Positions 23,206 to 32,844 of a stretch of DNA of 64,000 nt are shown here, piece after piece. Every line of letters begins with the position of its first letter. The first letter of the stretch is position 1. The position numbers and the translations under genes are program-made. The stretch is from Procambarus clarkii (lineage: Eukaryota > Arthropoda > Malacostraca > Decapoda > Cambaridae). Where the stretch lies: assembly GCF_040958095.1 (NCBI RefSeq), contig NC_091152.1:17548296-17612295 (forward strand), read 5' to 3'. The notes below the pieces were generated by a model. That model was not told the DNA's origin and did not search any database. It worked only from the letters and a program-made list of their open reading frames with translations.

Positions 23206-24600
23206 ACATGGGTTGTGCTGGATGTGTGGTGAGGAACCATCTAGTCCTACACTAGTTATAGATTATTTTATGGCAAACAGTGGTACCTCGGAATACGAGT
23301 GTCCCCTGTATACGAGTTTTTCGGAATACGAGCAGGATTCCCTCGGAAAATGTGCCTCGGAAGGGCGAGGGTTACCTCGGAATCCAAGTTTGTTGATACG
23401 CGTACAGGCCAAACTAGTGCGTGGTGGTACGGCGATCGTCGCCCCTCCATCCCTCAGTTTACCAGTGCCTGGCGCCCAGTGACTATCCCAAGTCAATTCT
23501 TCACCCGATTTTCAGTGTTTTGTTGGATTTTTGGTCATATGACCATAAAAGTTGTTATTATATATTTCACCATGGGTCCCAAGAAAGCCAGTGGTAAGGA
23601 TCAAGGCAAGAAAGCGCATGCGAGGATGACAATAGAGGGAAAAACAAGAGATCATTCGGAAGCATGAAAATGGTACACGTGTAGTTGAACTTTGTAGGTA
23701 GTACAACAAAGCCACGTCAACGATATGCACTATACTTAGCAAGAAAAATGAGATTATGAGTGCTAAAGTGGCAAAAGGCATAAGAACGATCACGAAACAA
23801 AGACCACAAATACTTGAAGTAAAAAGTAGTTATTAATTTAGATACACAACTAGGAGTTAGCAGGTGATAGTGTTTCAGAGGCCATCATTTGTGAGAAAGC
23901 CAGGGTATTGCACGAAGACCTTGTAAAGAAAACCCTTGGAACGAGTGCAGATATGATAGACTTTAGGGCAAGCAGGGGATGGTTTGAAAAATTTAGAAAA
24001 AGAAGTGGTATCCATAGTGTCATAGTGTCATCCATATCCACCACACCTCTCCTCCTCCCCCCTCCTCACTATCTTCCACACGCCTACAGCATTCATTAGT
24101 AAGGGTAAGTAATAACATGAACATAGTTTTGTAGGTTTATTTAGATGAATTAGGTATAAAATTTAGTTTGAAGTGAGGTTTTTGGGGTAGTCAGGAACGG
24201 ATTAATTCATTTCCCGTTATTTTGAATGGGGAAATTAGCTTCGGATTACGAGTTTTCGGAATACGAGCTGTCTCCCGGAACGGATTAAACTCTTAAAACC
24301 GAGGTACCACTGTATTTTGATCAGGAATTCATGGACCATCTCGTTGCAGAAAAACAAATATGCTCACAGCCTCATCGACTCCGGCATTTTACCTGCATAT
24401 GCAGTTTCTGACATTTTGACAGACTCGGGGGTAAAGGACACCTTGCAGTACACAAGCTTGGTTATATGCCAGGCACAGATACATGGGACAAGGGTAAACG
24501 TGCCTGCGTTGTCTGCAAGAACACACAACGTAGGGAACGCAAGCGAAGATGCATCTGCACCTGGTGCGTTGAGTGCAAAGTTCCCCCTATGCCCCGTTGA
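23205..24600 (+). pseudogene. piggyBac-like transposase fossil 1, split by Tigger
   Basis: Outside the inserted Tigger (23278-24312), broken frames give a PTLVIDYFMAN block before it. FDQEFMDHLVAEKNKYAHSL (one frameshift) comes directly after it. This matches the N-terminal region of piggyBac-type transposases (PGBD4-like). The frames then jump to a C-terminal Cys-rich block, RACVVCKNTQRRERKRR...CTWCVECKV near 24500-24580. The catalytic centre is missing, so this copy is internally deleted. It ends at Tigger-derived sequence near 24601. Confidence 0.6.
23278..24312 (+). mobile_element. Tigger-like DNA transposon 1 (about 1.03 kb)
   Basis: The ends are CAGTGGTACCTCGG and its exact reverse complement, a 14-bp perfect terminal inverted repeat, followed by TA on the right. 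The interior starts with ATG at 23572: MGPKKASGKDQGKKAHARMT, then a CENP-B/pogo-type HTH region (IIRKHENGTRVVEL, TSTICTILSKKNEIM). A second DNA-binding part follows (HEDLVKKTLGTSADM, RGWFEKFRKRSGIHSV near 23910-24010). The catalytic DDE domain is absent and there are frameshifts, so it is non-autonomous. Confidence 0.8.
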
Positions 24601-25690
24601 CTGAGGAGTTGGTGGAGGAACACAGCGATGAATAGACCACCGAAGAACTCCTAGCCCTTCACAAGCAGCAGCAACAAGATGTGGAGGAGTTGGTGGAGGA
24701 ACACAGCGATGAATAGACCACCTAAGAACTCCTAGCCCTTCACAAGCAGCAGCAACAAGATGTGGAGGAGTTGGTGGAGGAACACAGCGATGAATAGACC
24801 ACCTAAGAACTCCTAGCCCTTCACAAGCAGCAGCAACAAGATGTGGAGGAGTTGGAGGAGGAAAACAGTGATGAACTGACCACCTAAGAACTCCTAGCCC
24901 TTCACAAGCAGCAGCAACAAGATGTGGAGGAGTTGGAGGAGGAAAACAGTGATGAACTGACCACCTAAGAACTCCTAGCCCTTCACAAGCAGCAGCAACA
25001 AGATGTGGAGGAGTTGGAGGAGGAACACAGTGATGAACTGACCACCTAAGAACTCCTAGCCCTTCACAAGCAGCAGCAACAAGATGTGGAGGAGTTGGAG
25101 GAGGAACACAGTGATGAACTGACCACCAAAGAACTCCTAGCCCTTCACAAGCAGCAGCAACAAGATGTGGAGGAGTTGGAGGAGGAACACAGTGATGAAC
25201 TGACCACCTAAGAACTCCTAGCCCTTCACAAGCAGCAGCAACAAGATGTGGAGGAGTTGGAGGAGGAAAACAGTGATGAACTGACCACCTAAGAACTCCT
25301 AGCCCTTCACAAGCAGCAGCAACAAGATGTGGAGGAGTTGGAGGAGGAACACAGTGATGAACTGACCACCTAAGAACTCCTAGCCGGGAGAAGGAGAAGC
25401 AACAAGAGACAGCTGAGGAAATTTCTTCAGGAGAGGTGGAGGCAGTAGAGGATGTCACTTCCTCGTTAAGAAAATGTGTGCAGTATGGGAAGAACTGCAA
25501 AGTTTTACTGATAAGACTCGCCCAGATAAAGCTGTAGCCGGCCATTGAATTATCCTTTTTAGTGACATGTGATGTCTCACTACAGACAAGTGTTAAAACA
25601 TAGGGAAAACAAGTCTATAGGCAGATTCTTAGCAATACAAGCAAGCAGTGAGCCACAACCAGGGCCTAGTGATATGCCTAGTGGTATGAA
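24601..25690 (+). pseudogene. Tigger transposase C-terminal fragment with expanded repeat
   Basis: The plus strand reads EELVEEHSDE(L)TTEELLALH followed by KQQQQDV, repeated, then an EEVEAVEDVTS-like segment. KMCAVWEELQSFTDKTRPDK and a degenerate tail follow, ending near CAAGCAGTGAGCCACAACCAG. This is the acidic C-terminal segment and the following block of Tigger-type transposases. The terminal inverted repeat is not present, and piggyBac sequence follows at 25.69 kb. Confidence 0.65.
24604..25385. repeat. 81-bp minisatellite within Tigger-derived coding sequence
   Basis: About 9.6 copies of an 81-bp unit (27 codons) keep the plus-strand frame: EEL(V/E)EEHSDE(L/*)TT(E/*)ELLALH plus KQQQQDV. 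The first two or three units read EELVEEHSDE and later ones EELEEEHSDE, so the variants are spatially sorted. Because the unit is a multiple of three, the minus strand also stays open, but this is incidental. Confidence 0.92.
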
Positions 25691-26272
25691 ATGCTTGCCC
25701 TGTACGGGTGCCACGCCCGTGGGTATGGTGGCCGTGCTGGTGCTGCCACTACAAGGAGCACGGGGGAATTTGTGTAGGTGGACTGTGATAATTTTGTACC
25801 ACACAAACTTCAATTTAATGACATTGATGTTGGTGTTGCACCCACTTTCCCGTATACAGGTGACGATATGACATAGTGAATATTTTAGGTCTTATTTTGA
25901 TGAGCAATTCATCCACACCTTGTTGACAAAACTTTGACAAACTCTTTTCAAGGAATGTCTAATCTTCAAACAGTACATTCCATCAAAACAGCACCATTTT
26001 GGCCTCAAATTCCTTGTACTGTGCAACTGTGAAACCGGAATGGTGATCGATATATTATATTCCGGTACAGACATAGACATATCCGCTCAAGATCCTCACG
26101 GGTTTTCTGGCAGTGGTGAAGACACTCATGGAACCACTGCTGAACAAGGGGCACATTCTGTACAGTGACAGTTATTATACGAGCCCCTTGCTAACAAAGG
26201 GCCTGCTTGAACCTAACACAGGAGTGTGTGGCACTGTAAAGACACGCAGGAAAGAAATGACAGTTTTTAATA

Positions 26273-28361
26273 CAGTGACACCTCGGGTTCTGAATGCCCC
26301 TCTTTACAAACTTTTCAGGGTTAAGAGCCCAATTTCTTCGGAAAATTTGAATCGGGTTACGAACTTTGCCTCAGGAAACGAGTTTGTTGATACGTGTATA
26401 GGCCGACCTAGCTCGTAGTGGCACGGCGATCGCGCCTCAGTTTATTAGTGTTTCCCCCCTAATGACTATCGCGCCTCAGTTTATTAGTGTTTCCCCCCTA
26501 GTGACTATCGCGCCTGAATTCTTTGCAAAGATTTACAGTTTTTTCGGATTTTTGGCTATTTGAACATAAAATTTGTTATATATATAACTCGCCATGGATC
26601 CCAAGAAAGCCAATGGTAAGGTTCAAGCCAAGAAAATACATGTGAGAATGACCATAGAAGAAAAACAAGAGATCATTCGTAAACATGAAAATGGTACACG
26701 TGTTGTTGAAATAGCTAGGCAGTACAACAAATTTTCAGGGGAGGAGGAGGAGGCAGTAGAGGATGTCTCTTCCTTATTAATTAACACTATCGCTCACCGG
26801 GCAGGCGCGCGGTCAACTTAGGGGTCATGCACCCGACGTGCAGGTGAGCGTGCGGGCAAGCGTGCGGTGACACCTAAATGTGTATACTCGTTTCAGCTTT
26901 CTCATCTTAATTCTCGTGCTACGTCGCTCGTTTTGGTATCATTGTGTTCGCAATTAAATTCCCTACAGGTGTGTATAAATATAATGTCCAAAAGCCTGGC
27001 GTGACTCCCAACAGCAAAGCCTAAAGTCGGCAAGTTACCCGTGAGCGCACAAAATCAGTAAAATGTGCATACTCGTTCCATTTTTCTCACCTTAATTCTC
27101 GTGCTAAGTTGCTCGTTTTGGTATCACTGTGTTCACAATTAAAATCCCTACAGATATGTATGAATATAATGTACAAAAGCCTGGAGTGCCTCCCCGCAGA
27201 AAAGCCTAAAGTTACCCGTGAACGAGCACCAATTTGTACACTGCAACCTAATGTGTATACTCGTTCAGTTTGATGACATCAATTTTCGTGTTACGTCTTT
27301 CATTTTGGTATCAAATTGTTCACAATAAAAAGGCGCATATTTTAAAACTAATCCCATAATAATAGAGCAATAACTGGAATTTTAAAAAATATTTTAATTC
27401 TGGACGCTCATCATCACAAAATTATTTATATCTTTCCAGTGTTCTGACATAAATTTTTGTGTTCCATCTTTCATTTTGGTATCAAATTGTTCACAACATA
27501 AAGGCGTGCATTTTAAAACTAGTCCCAACATAATAGCACAATAAATAGAATTTTAACAAATATTTTAAAATTTTGACCAAAAATCTATTTATAATCATAT
27601 AAGTGTTCGGACATCAAGTTTCATGTTACATCTTTCATTTTGGTATCAAATTGTGCACATTCTAAAGGCGCTTATTTTGATACTATCCCGAGGTCGATTG
27701 GATAAAAAATGAATTTTATACAAATATTTTTTGCAGTGAACACAAGTCCGGTCCAAAGTTAGGACTCGGGGAAAAAAAATAATGGACGAGAGTCCGGTCC
27801 AAAGTTACAGATAGTGTTAAGAAAAATGTGTGCAGTATGGGAAGAACTGCAAAGTTTTGCTGAAAAGAATCACCCAGATAAAGCTTTAGCAAGCTGTTGC
27901 ATTGATCTTACATTGACAATGTGATGCTTCACTACAGACAAGTGTTACAAAGATGGGAAAAACAGTCAAGAAAAAAAGGAGAAAATCAAGCAGTGAGCCA
28001 CAAGCAGGTCCTAGTGGTATGCAGGTAAAACGTGCCAGAGAGTGTACCCCAGAGAAGTCCTCACTGCCTGATGTTATAATGGAAGGGGACTCCCCCTCCA
28101 AACAGTAACACCTCTCCTCCTCCCCCTCTCCTCACCGTCTTCCATACGCCAACAGAAGTCATCAGCAAGGGTAAGTAATAACTTGTACATACTTTTGTAC
28201 TGAAGATTTGGGTGAATTAGGTATAAAATTTACTTTGAAGTTAATTTTTTGGGGAGTCTGGAACGAATAATTCATTTTCCATTATTTCTTATGGGAAAAT
28301 TCATTTCGGTTTACGAGTCATCTCTGGGAATAGATTAAATTCGTGAGCTGAGGTACCCCTG
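26273..28361 (+). mobile_element. Tigger-like DNA transposon 2, itself interrupted
   Basis: The ends are CAGTGACACCTCGG and the complement of CTGAGGTACCCCTG, with TA on each outer side, inserted within piggyBac fossil 2. ATG at 26594 reads MDPKKANGKVQAKK, IHVRMTIEEKQEIIRKHENG and RVVEIARQYNK. It then joins the C-terminal EEEEAVEDVSSLL, showing internal loss of the DDE core. After the inserted TTAA element, the frame resumes as CAVWEELQSFAEKNHPDKAL and a 3' UTR. Confidence 0.8.
26785..27816 (+). mobile_element. TTAA-flanked non-autonomous element (about 1.03 kb)
   Basis: TTAA occurs on both sides (26781-26784 and 27817-27820). The termini are CACTATC and GATAGTG. It interrupts the Tigger reading exactly at the TTAA present in the uninterrupted copy (CTCGTTAAGAAAATGTG at about 25464). 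The interior has five units of about 170-190 bp with core TTTTGGTATCA...TTCnCAAT. No coding sequence is present. This is a piggyBac-type MITE. Confidence 0.8.
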
Positions 28362-28818
28362 TACTAATATTGGTGTGGGCGATTGTGAACTTAGAAAATG
28401 TGACATGATTTTATCAGTGTTGGAAAAACAAACGTGAAGTGAATATGTCGACAACTATTCACGCTGGTGAAATGCTTGACAGTGGTAAAATGAGGTTTGG
28501 AAAAGACAGAAAATTGTATAAGCCAGATTGTGTCATTGAGTACAATATAAATATGAGATTGGTAGATAAACGTCACATGATGGTTGGTGCTGTTGAGTGT
28601 GTCCGCAAAAGTGTAAAGTCGACAAAGAAATTATTCTTTCACCGTGTGGAAGTGCTGAACTGTTTCAACATGTTTTTGGAGAAATCAGGCAAGAAACTAT
28701 TAATTCCTGTTTTTAGTCATGCTCTCTTGTCGCAATTACTCATCAAGTACGGCCAGGAAGACGGTGTTTGGACAGTTGTTCATGCACCAACAAGACCATA
28801 TGTAGCTCCCAACAGAAA

Positions 28819-29068
28819 GGGGGCCTCGTAGCCTGGTGGATAGCGCGCAGGACTCGTAATTCTGTGACGCGGGTTCGATTCCCGCACGAGGCAGAAACAA
28901 ATGGGCAAAGTTTCTTTCACCCTGAATGCCCCTGTTACCTAGCAGTAAATAGGTACCTGGGAGTTAGTCAGCTGTCACGGGCTGCTTCCTGGGGGTGGAG
29001 GTCTGGTCGAGGACCGGGCCGCGGGGACACTAAAAAGCCCCGAAATCATCTCAAGATAACCTCAAGAT
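28819..29068 (+). mobile_element. tRNA-Thr-like SINE (SINE-1), best preserved copy
   Basis: The head folds as a full cloverleaf. The acceptor is GCCTCGT/ACGAGGC, the anticodon stem CAGGA/TTCTG, the loop CTCGTAA (anticodon CGU, Thr), and the T arm GCGGGTTCGATTCCCGC. The body runs through AGCAGTAAATAGGTACCTGG to the LINE-like tail GAGGACCGGGCCGCGGGGAC and AAATCATCTCAAGATAACC. It interrupts piggyBac fossil 2 near its Cys-rich end. Confidence 0.93.
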
Positions 29069-29589
29069 AAGACTGGCTGCTAAAGACTTACTTACAATTT
29101 ACAGGCCTGACTGCATACCACCTACAGGAACTAAAGCCAAAGGTGCACTCGAGTGTGTTGTTTGTAAGCACACAGAACGAAGAAATAGGAAGCAAAAATC
29201 TGTGGGTACTTAGAACATCGAGTGCAAAGTTGCTTTGTGTATCACGGACTACTGCTTTGATCATCACTCACTTCCGAAGTACTGAATGTGTAATACGGTG
29301 TTTGACTGTGCAAGTAGTGTGTGAGAGAGAGTACATATTGTAAATAAATTGAATACTGAACATGTAATATTGTGACAATATTGCACTCTTGCTTCCTGCA
29401 TGAGCGAACGAGTCACAATAACATCACACAATGTTATCGTTGTTTCGATGATATCAGTAGTTTTCAATAATTGTTTTTACATGTACATGTTCAGGAAAGG
29501 GATTTTATTATTAAAAAAAAAAAAAAAAAACATGGGGGGAGGGAACACTTTATTTTCCGCGCACCACCAGTGTCACAATAAAAGTCATG

Positions 29590-30420
29590 CAGCACGAAGG
29601 TTAAAGAACTCTGATAAGGAAAGTGATCTAGGGGTTATCTTGAGATTATCTTGAGATGATTTCGGGGCTTTTTAGTGTCCCCGCGGCCCGGTCCTCGACT
29701 AGGCCTCCACCCCCAGGAAGCAGCCCGTGACAGCTGACTAACTCCCGAGTACCTATTTACTGCTAGGTAACAGGGGCATTCAGGGTGAAAGAAACTTTGC
29801 CCATTTGTTTCTGCCTCGTGCGGGAATCGAACCCGAGCCACAGAATTACAAGTCCTGCGCGCTATCCACCAGGCTTTCGTGGCCCCTCACGGGGTGGCTC
29901 TAGACAGAAAACTTTCCCCCGAGGACTATATAAAAAAACACTGTCCAAGGACCTTATGCTGTGCTTTACAACTTCAGAACTGCTTTTACATAGAGGGCAA
30001 AATATTTAAGAAAGTGTTCATGACCTTTGCAAGACCAAAATTGGAATATGCAGCGATTGTATGGTGCCCTTATCTTAAGCACAACATCAACATACTGGTT
30101 AAAGGTTCAAAGACACAGCTAAATGGCTTCCAGAACTGAAAAAGAAGAGCTATGAGGAGAAGCTAGAGATGTTAAATATGCCAAAGTTAGAAGATATAAG
30201 AAAAAGAGGCTGATTACTACTTTTGATTACTACACACAAAATAGAAACAAGAATTGACAAAATTGACAAGAGGCGTTCCCAAAACCTACAACTTCAAGAA
30301 TGTGAGGTCACTCACTCAAGATATGAAAACAAAGCTGCCAAAAAACTTTAGAAAGCTCTCTTTAGCAAACGGAGTGGTAGATGGTTGTAACAAGTGAGGT
30401 TAGCAGTGGATACCTAAACT
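29590..30420 (+). mobile_element. LINE-D RT C-terminal fragment 2
   Basis: LKNSDKESDLGV at about 29600 is cut by an inverted SINE. The frame resumes as LYKKTLSKDLMLCFTTSELL, KVFMTFARPKLEYAAIVWCP, KKKSYEEKLEMLNMPKLED and RSGRWL. It is the same family as 20.7-21.6 kb, 5' truncated, with multiple indels. Confidence 0.7.
29633..29875 (-). mobile_element. tRNA-Thr-like SINE (SINE-1) inside LINE-D
   Basis: Minus-strand head AGCCTGGTGGATAGCGCGC with loop CTTGTAA, B box GGTTCGATTCC and tail CATCTCAAGATAATCTCAAG. LINE-D lies on both sides. Confidence 0.9.
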
Positions 30421-30634
30421 CTCAGTACGTTGTTACAAAATGTCATACGTCACAGGTGGTGATTCTTAGTGGGAACAGGTAATAGCTTGTAGTTAGATAC
30501 ATGTGGAAACTTGTAGATGGGTGCAGGTAGTGGCCCCCAGTGGGTACAGGTAGGTGGGTGCAGATAGGGGGGGGGGGCGCCATTCGGCAGGTGAACATAG
30601 CAACTCCTGATGGGTACAGGTGGGAGCCTGTAGG

Positions 30635-31460
30635 AGGCATGCCCTGATGGGTACAGGTGGCGGGACCTAGTGGGTGCAGGTGGTGCAGACGGGTACAGGT
30701 GGCGGGACCTAGTGGGTGCAGGTGGTGCAGACGGGTACAGGTGGCGGGACCTAGTGGGTGCAGGTGGTGCAGACGGGTACAGGTGGCGGGACCTAGTGGG
30801 TGCAGGTGGTGCAGGTGGTACAGGTGGCGGGACCTAGTGGGTGCAGGTGGCGGGCCCTAGTGGGTGCAGGTGGTACAGGTGGCGGGACCTAGTGGGTGCA
30901 GGTGGTACAGGTGGCGGGACCTAGTGGGTGCAGGTGGTACAGGTGGCGGGCCCTAGTGGGTGCAGGTGGTACAGGTGGTGGGACCTAGTGGGTGCAGGTG
31001 GTACAGGTGGCGGGACCTAGTGGGTGCAGGTGGTACAGGTGGCGGGCCCTAGTGGGTGCAGGTGGTACAGGTGGCGGGACCTAGTGGGTGCAGGTGGTAC
31101 AGGTGGCGGGACCTAGTGGGTGCAGGTGGTACAGGTGGCGGGACCTAGTGGGTGCAGGTGGTACAGGTGGCGGGACCTAGTGGGTGCAGGTGGTGCAGAC
31201 GGGTACAGGTGGCGGGACCTAGTGGGTGCAGGTGGTGCAGGTGGTACAGGTGGCGGGACCTAGTGGGTGCAGGTGGTACAGGTGGCGGGACCTAGTGGGT
31301 GCAGGTGGTACAGGTGGCGGGACCTAGTGGGTGCAGGTGGTACAGGTGGCGGGACCTAGTGGGTGCAGGTGGTACAGGTGGCGGGCCCTAGTGGGTGCAG
31401 GTGGTACAGGTGGCGGGCCCTAGTGGGTGCAGGTGGTACAGGTGGCGGGCCCCAAGAGGG
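30635..31460. repeat. 32-bp G-rich minisatellite in CAPZA intron 1
   Basis: The unit is GGTGGCGGGACCTAGTGGGT plus GCAGGTGGTACA, about 25 copies, with a longer 43-bp variant (extra GCAGACGGGTA) in the left part. The G-rich strand is plus, which is the template strand for CAPZA. It lies about 360 bp downstream of CAPZA exon 1. Confidence 0.93.
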
Positions 31461-31815
31461 CTGGCAGGTGCCACTTCATCAGAATGTAAACAAACACCCA
31501 CCACACCTTATATCAGCCTGGTGCCGGCTCCCAGGCCTCGCCCACCACCTTCACCTCACGCCTGGGCGCCCTGGCCGCCCGCCTCAGCCCCCCTGGCCGC
31601 CTACTCCGGGGCTCCGCCAACATTAGAGGCCGTGAGGTGTTATTTTTGACAAGCCGGCCCTGCATCCGTCCCGGGCAGGATACGCCCACAGTGTCTATTG
31701 GCCCATATCCCAGGCCCTCGTGGCCAAAATTTCAGGGGGAGCCGAAGTCTAACTCCTTCATGTGTTATAATTGACACTTGAAACGCAATTCTAAACTCAA
31801 AAAACCACGAAATAA
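31461..31815. other. GC-rich intron 1 start, no feature assigned
   Basis: C- and G-rich sequence between the 32-bp array and exon 1, with no gene or repeat recognised. Confidence 0.4.
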
Positions 31816-31821
31816 CTCAAC

Positions 31822-31863
31822 CTTTTCCTCATCGGGGAGTTGGTCTCCAAAGTCTGACGCCAT
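31822..31863 (-). CDS. CAPZA: F-actin-capping protein subunit alpha, exon 1 (start codon)
   Basis: ATG at 31863 sits in CCAACATGG and encodes MASDFGDQLPDEEK, ending in phase 0 at AAG before donor GTTGAG. Capping protein alpha subunits begin with a short acidic segment ending in DEEK and followed by VRI, which is exactly how exon 2 starts. The start is chosen because it is the first ATG below the TATA-like motif. The first intron to exon 2 is about 9.5 kb. Confidence 0.88.
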
Positions 31864-32145
31864 GTTGGATTTCCACTGCCCCGGACTTCCGCTATGTGTT
31901 TCCTCTGGCACTCTCTGCCCTATATAACACGTCTATCTCTCCTCGCTGCCCTCGCCGCTCATACGCCAATATACCAGCCTTTATTATTAGCGGCATAACT
32001 ACACGCAGAGCATTCTATTTTTTTTTTAAATAGATGGAATAATAAAAACGTTTTCTATGATGCGAGTTGCGGGTAGGTTTTCTATGGTGTTATCAGCGAT
32101 GACTCAGGGCGGCCATATGGCCCCCGGAGCGCTGATAACACCGCC
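31864..32145 (-). promoter_or_regulatory. CAPZA: Candidate CAPZA promoter and 5' UTR
   Basis: On the minus strand a TATA-like TTATATAG lies at about 31920-31928, some 60 bp above the ATG. That places a start site near 31894 and a 5' UTR of about 30 nt. An ETS-like GCGGAAGTCC lies at 31883-31892. AACATGGCGTC at the start codon resembles a YY1 site. Further up is a 13-bp inverted repeat (GGTGTTATCAGCG, 32086-32098 and 32130-32142). It encloses TGACTCA (AP-1-like) and the palindrome GGCCATATGGCC. Motif roles are inferred from consensus only. Confidence 0.55.
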
Positions 32146-32499
32146 TTCCTCGACCATGGCTGGCCCCCTAGGGGCCCTCCTCCCTCGCCTCGACCCGTCA
32201 TACATAACTACTCTCTAACCTCCTCACGTGTCACCAGGTGCTGGTGTCAGGCGGCACGTCCTGACACAATTACGTGAGAGAGAGAGAGAGAGCTAGCTAG
32301 TCCACGCCTTCATATATGGCCGCCCCGGACCACCTGGCCATATTTTGGTCATTAGATATTCACATGAAGAGAGGAGGAAGGAGCTGCTCAAGGCGTCTTC
32401 CATCATAATTCATGTTGACAGCAAGACACGAAGATTTACATCGTAATATTTTGTAAATCGACTAATCTCTCCACTTTCTACGACCTTCAGAACTGAGTG
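32146..32499. other. CpG-containing upstream region
   Basis: GC-rich sequence with a (GA)n run at 32274-32292. It could hold distal promoter elements. No gene is seen. Confidence 0.4.
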
Positions 32500-32524
32500 A
32501 CTCATGATCTATCTATTTATCTAT

Positions 32525-32559
<35 letters not shown>

Positions 32560-32564
32560 ATTAT

Positions 32565-32612
<48 letters not shown>

Positions 32613-32635
32613 TTATTTATTTATTTATTTATACA
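32500..32635. repeat. Compound microsatellite (ATCT)n, (TA)n, (TTTA)n
   Basis: Runs of ATCT, then TA at about 32578-32608, then ATTT up to 32630. Confidence 0.95.
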
Positions 32636-32720
32636 GAGACTTGATGTTTTACATTCTTGTAAAGCCACTAGCACGCATAGCGTTTCCGGCAGGTCCTTAA
32701 TCTAACAGATAATTTTAAGT
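32636..32720 (-). mobile_element. SINE-2 3' tail fragment
   Basis: CATTCTTGTAAAGCCACTAG, ATAGCGTTTCCGGCAGGTCC matches the 3' half of the SINE at 43.35-43.61 kb. Confidence 0.6.
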
Positions 32721-32844
32721 AGGTAAATTCTAGCAGAATTTATAAAATGATAACAGGTACATTACAAGGAAAAAATGAGATGAGAGAGATTAGTAGGTAT
32801 ATTAAAGCACATTGGTATCTCTGATTGCCTTGACAACTTGATTC

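Larger units (their letters stand above)
25690..29280 (+). pseudogene. piggyBac-like (PGBD4-type) transposase fossil 2, with nested insertions
   Basis: Piece 1 (25690-26272) reads VDCDNFVPHKLQFNDIDVG, FPYTGDD, SYFDEQFIHTLL, FLVLCNCETGMV and LLNKGHILYSDSYYTSPLLT, then CGTVKTRRKE. These are the N-terminal and catalytic parts, including the Asp in YSDSYYTS. A Tigger follows. Piece 2 (28362-28815) reads GVGDCELRKCDMILSVWKNK, REVNMSTTIHAGE, KPDCVIEYNINMRLVDKRHM and the C-terminal KKLFFHRVEVLNCFNMFLE. A SINE follows. Piece 3 (29070-29280) has the Cys/His-rich end CVVCKHTERRNRKQK and CKVALCITDYCFDHHS. The pieces join in the right order. GVDxxDQ is RLVDKRH here, so key residues are altered. Several stops are present. 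Confidence 0.75.

Noticed and set aside
28819..28892. Functional tRNA-Thr gene
   Set aside because: The cloverleaf is continuous with a SINE body and LINE-like tail, and the same structure occurs at six other sites.
32335..32350. SRF CArG box (CCATATTTTGG) above CAPZA
   Set aside because: It has seven A/T bases between CC and GG instead of six, so it does not fit the consensus.
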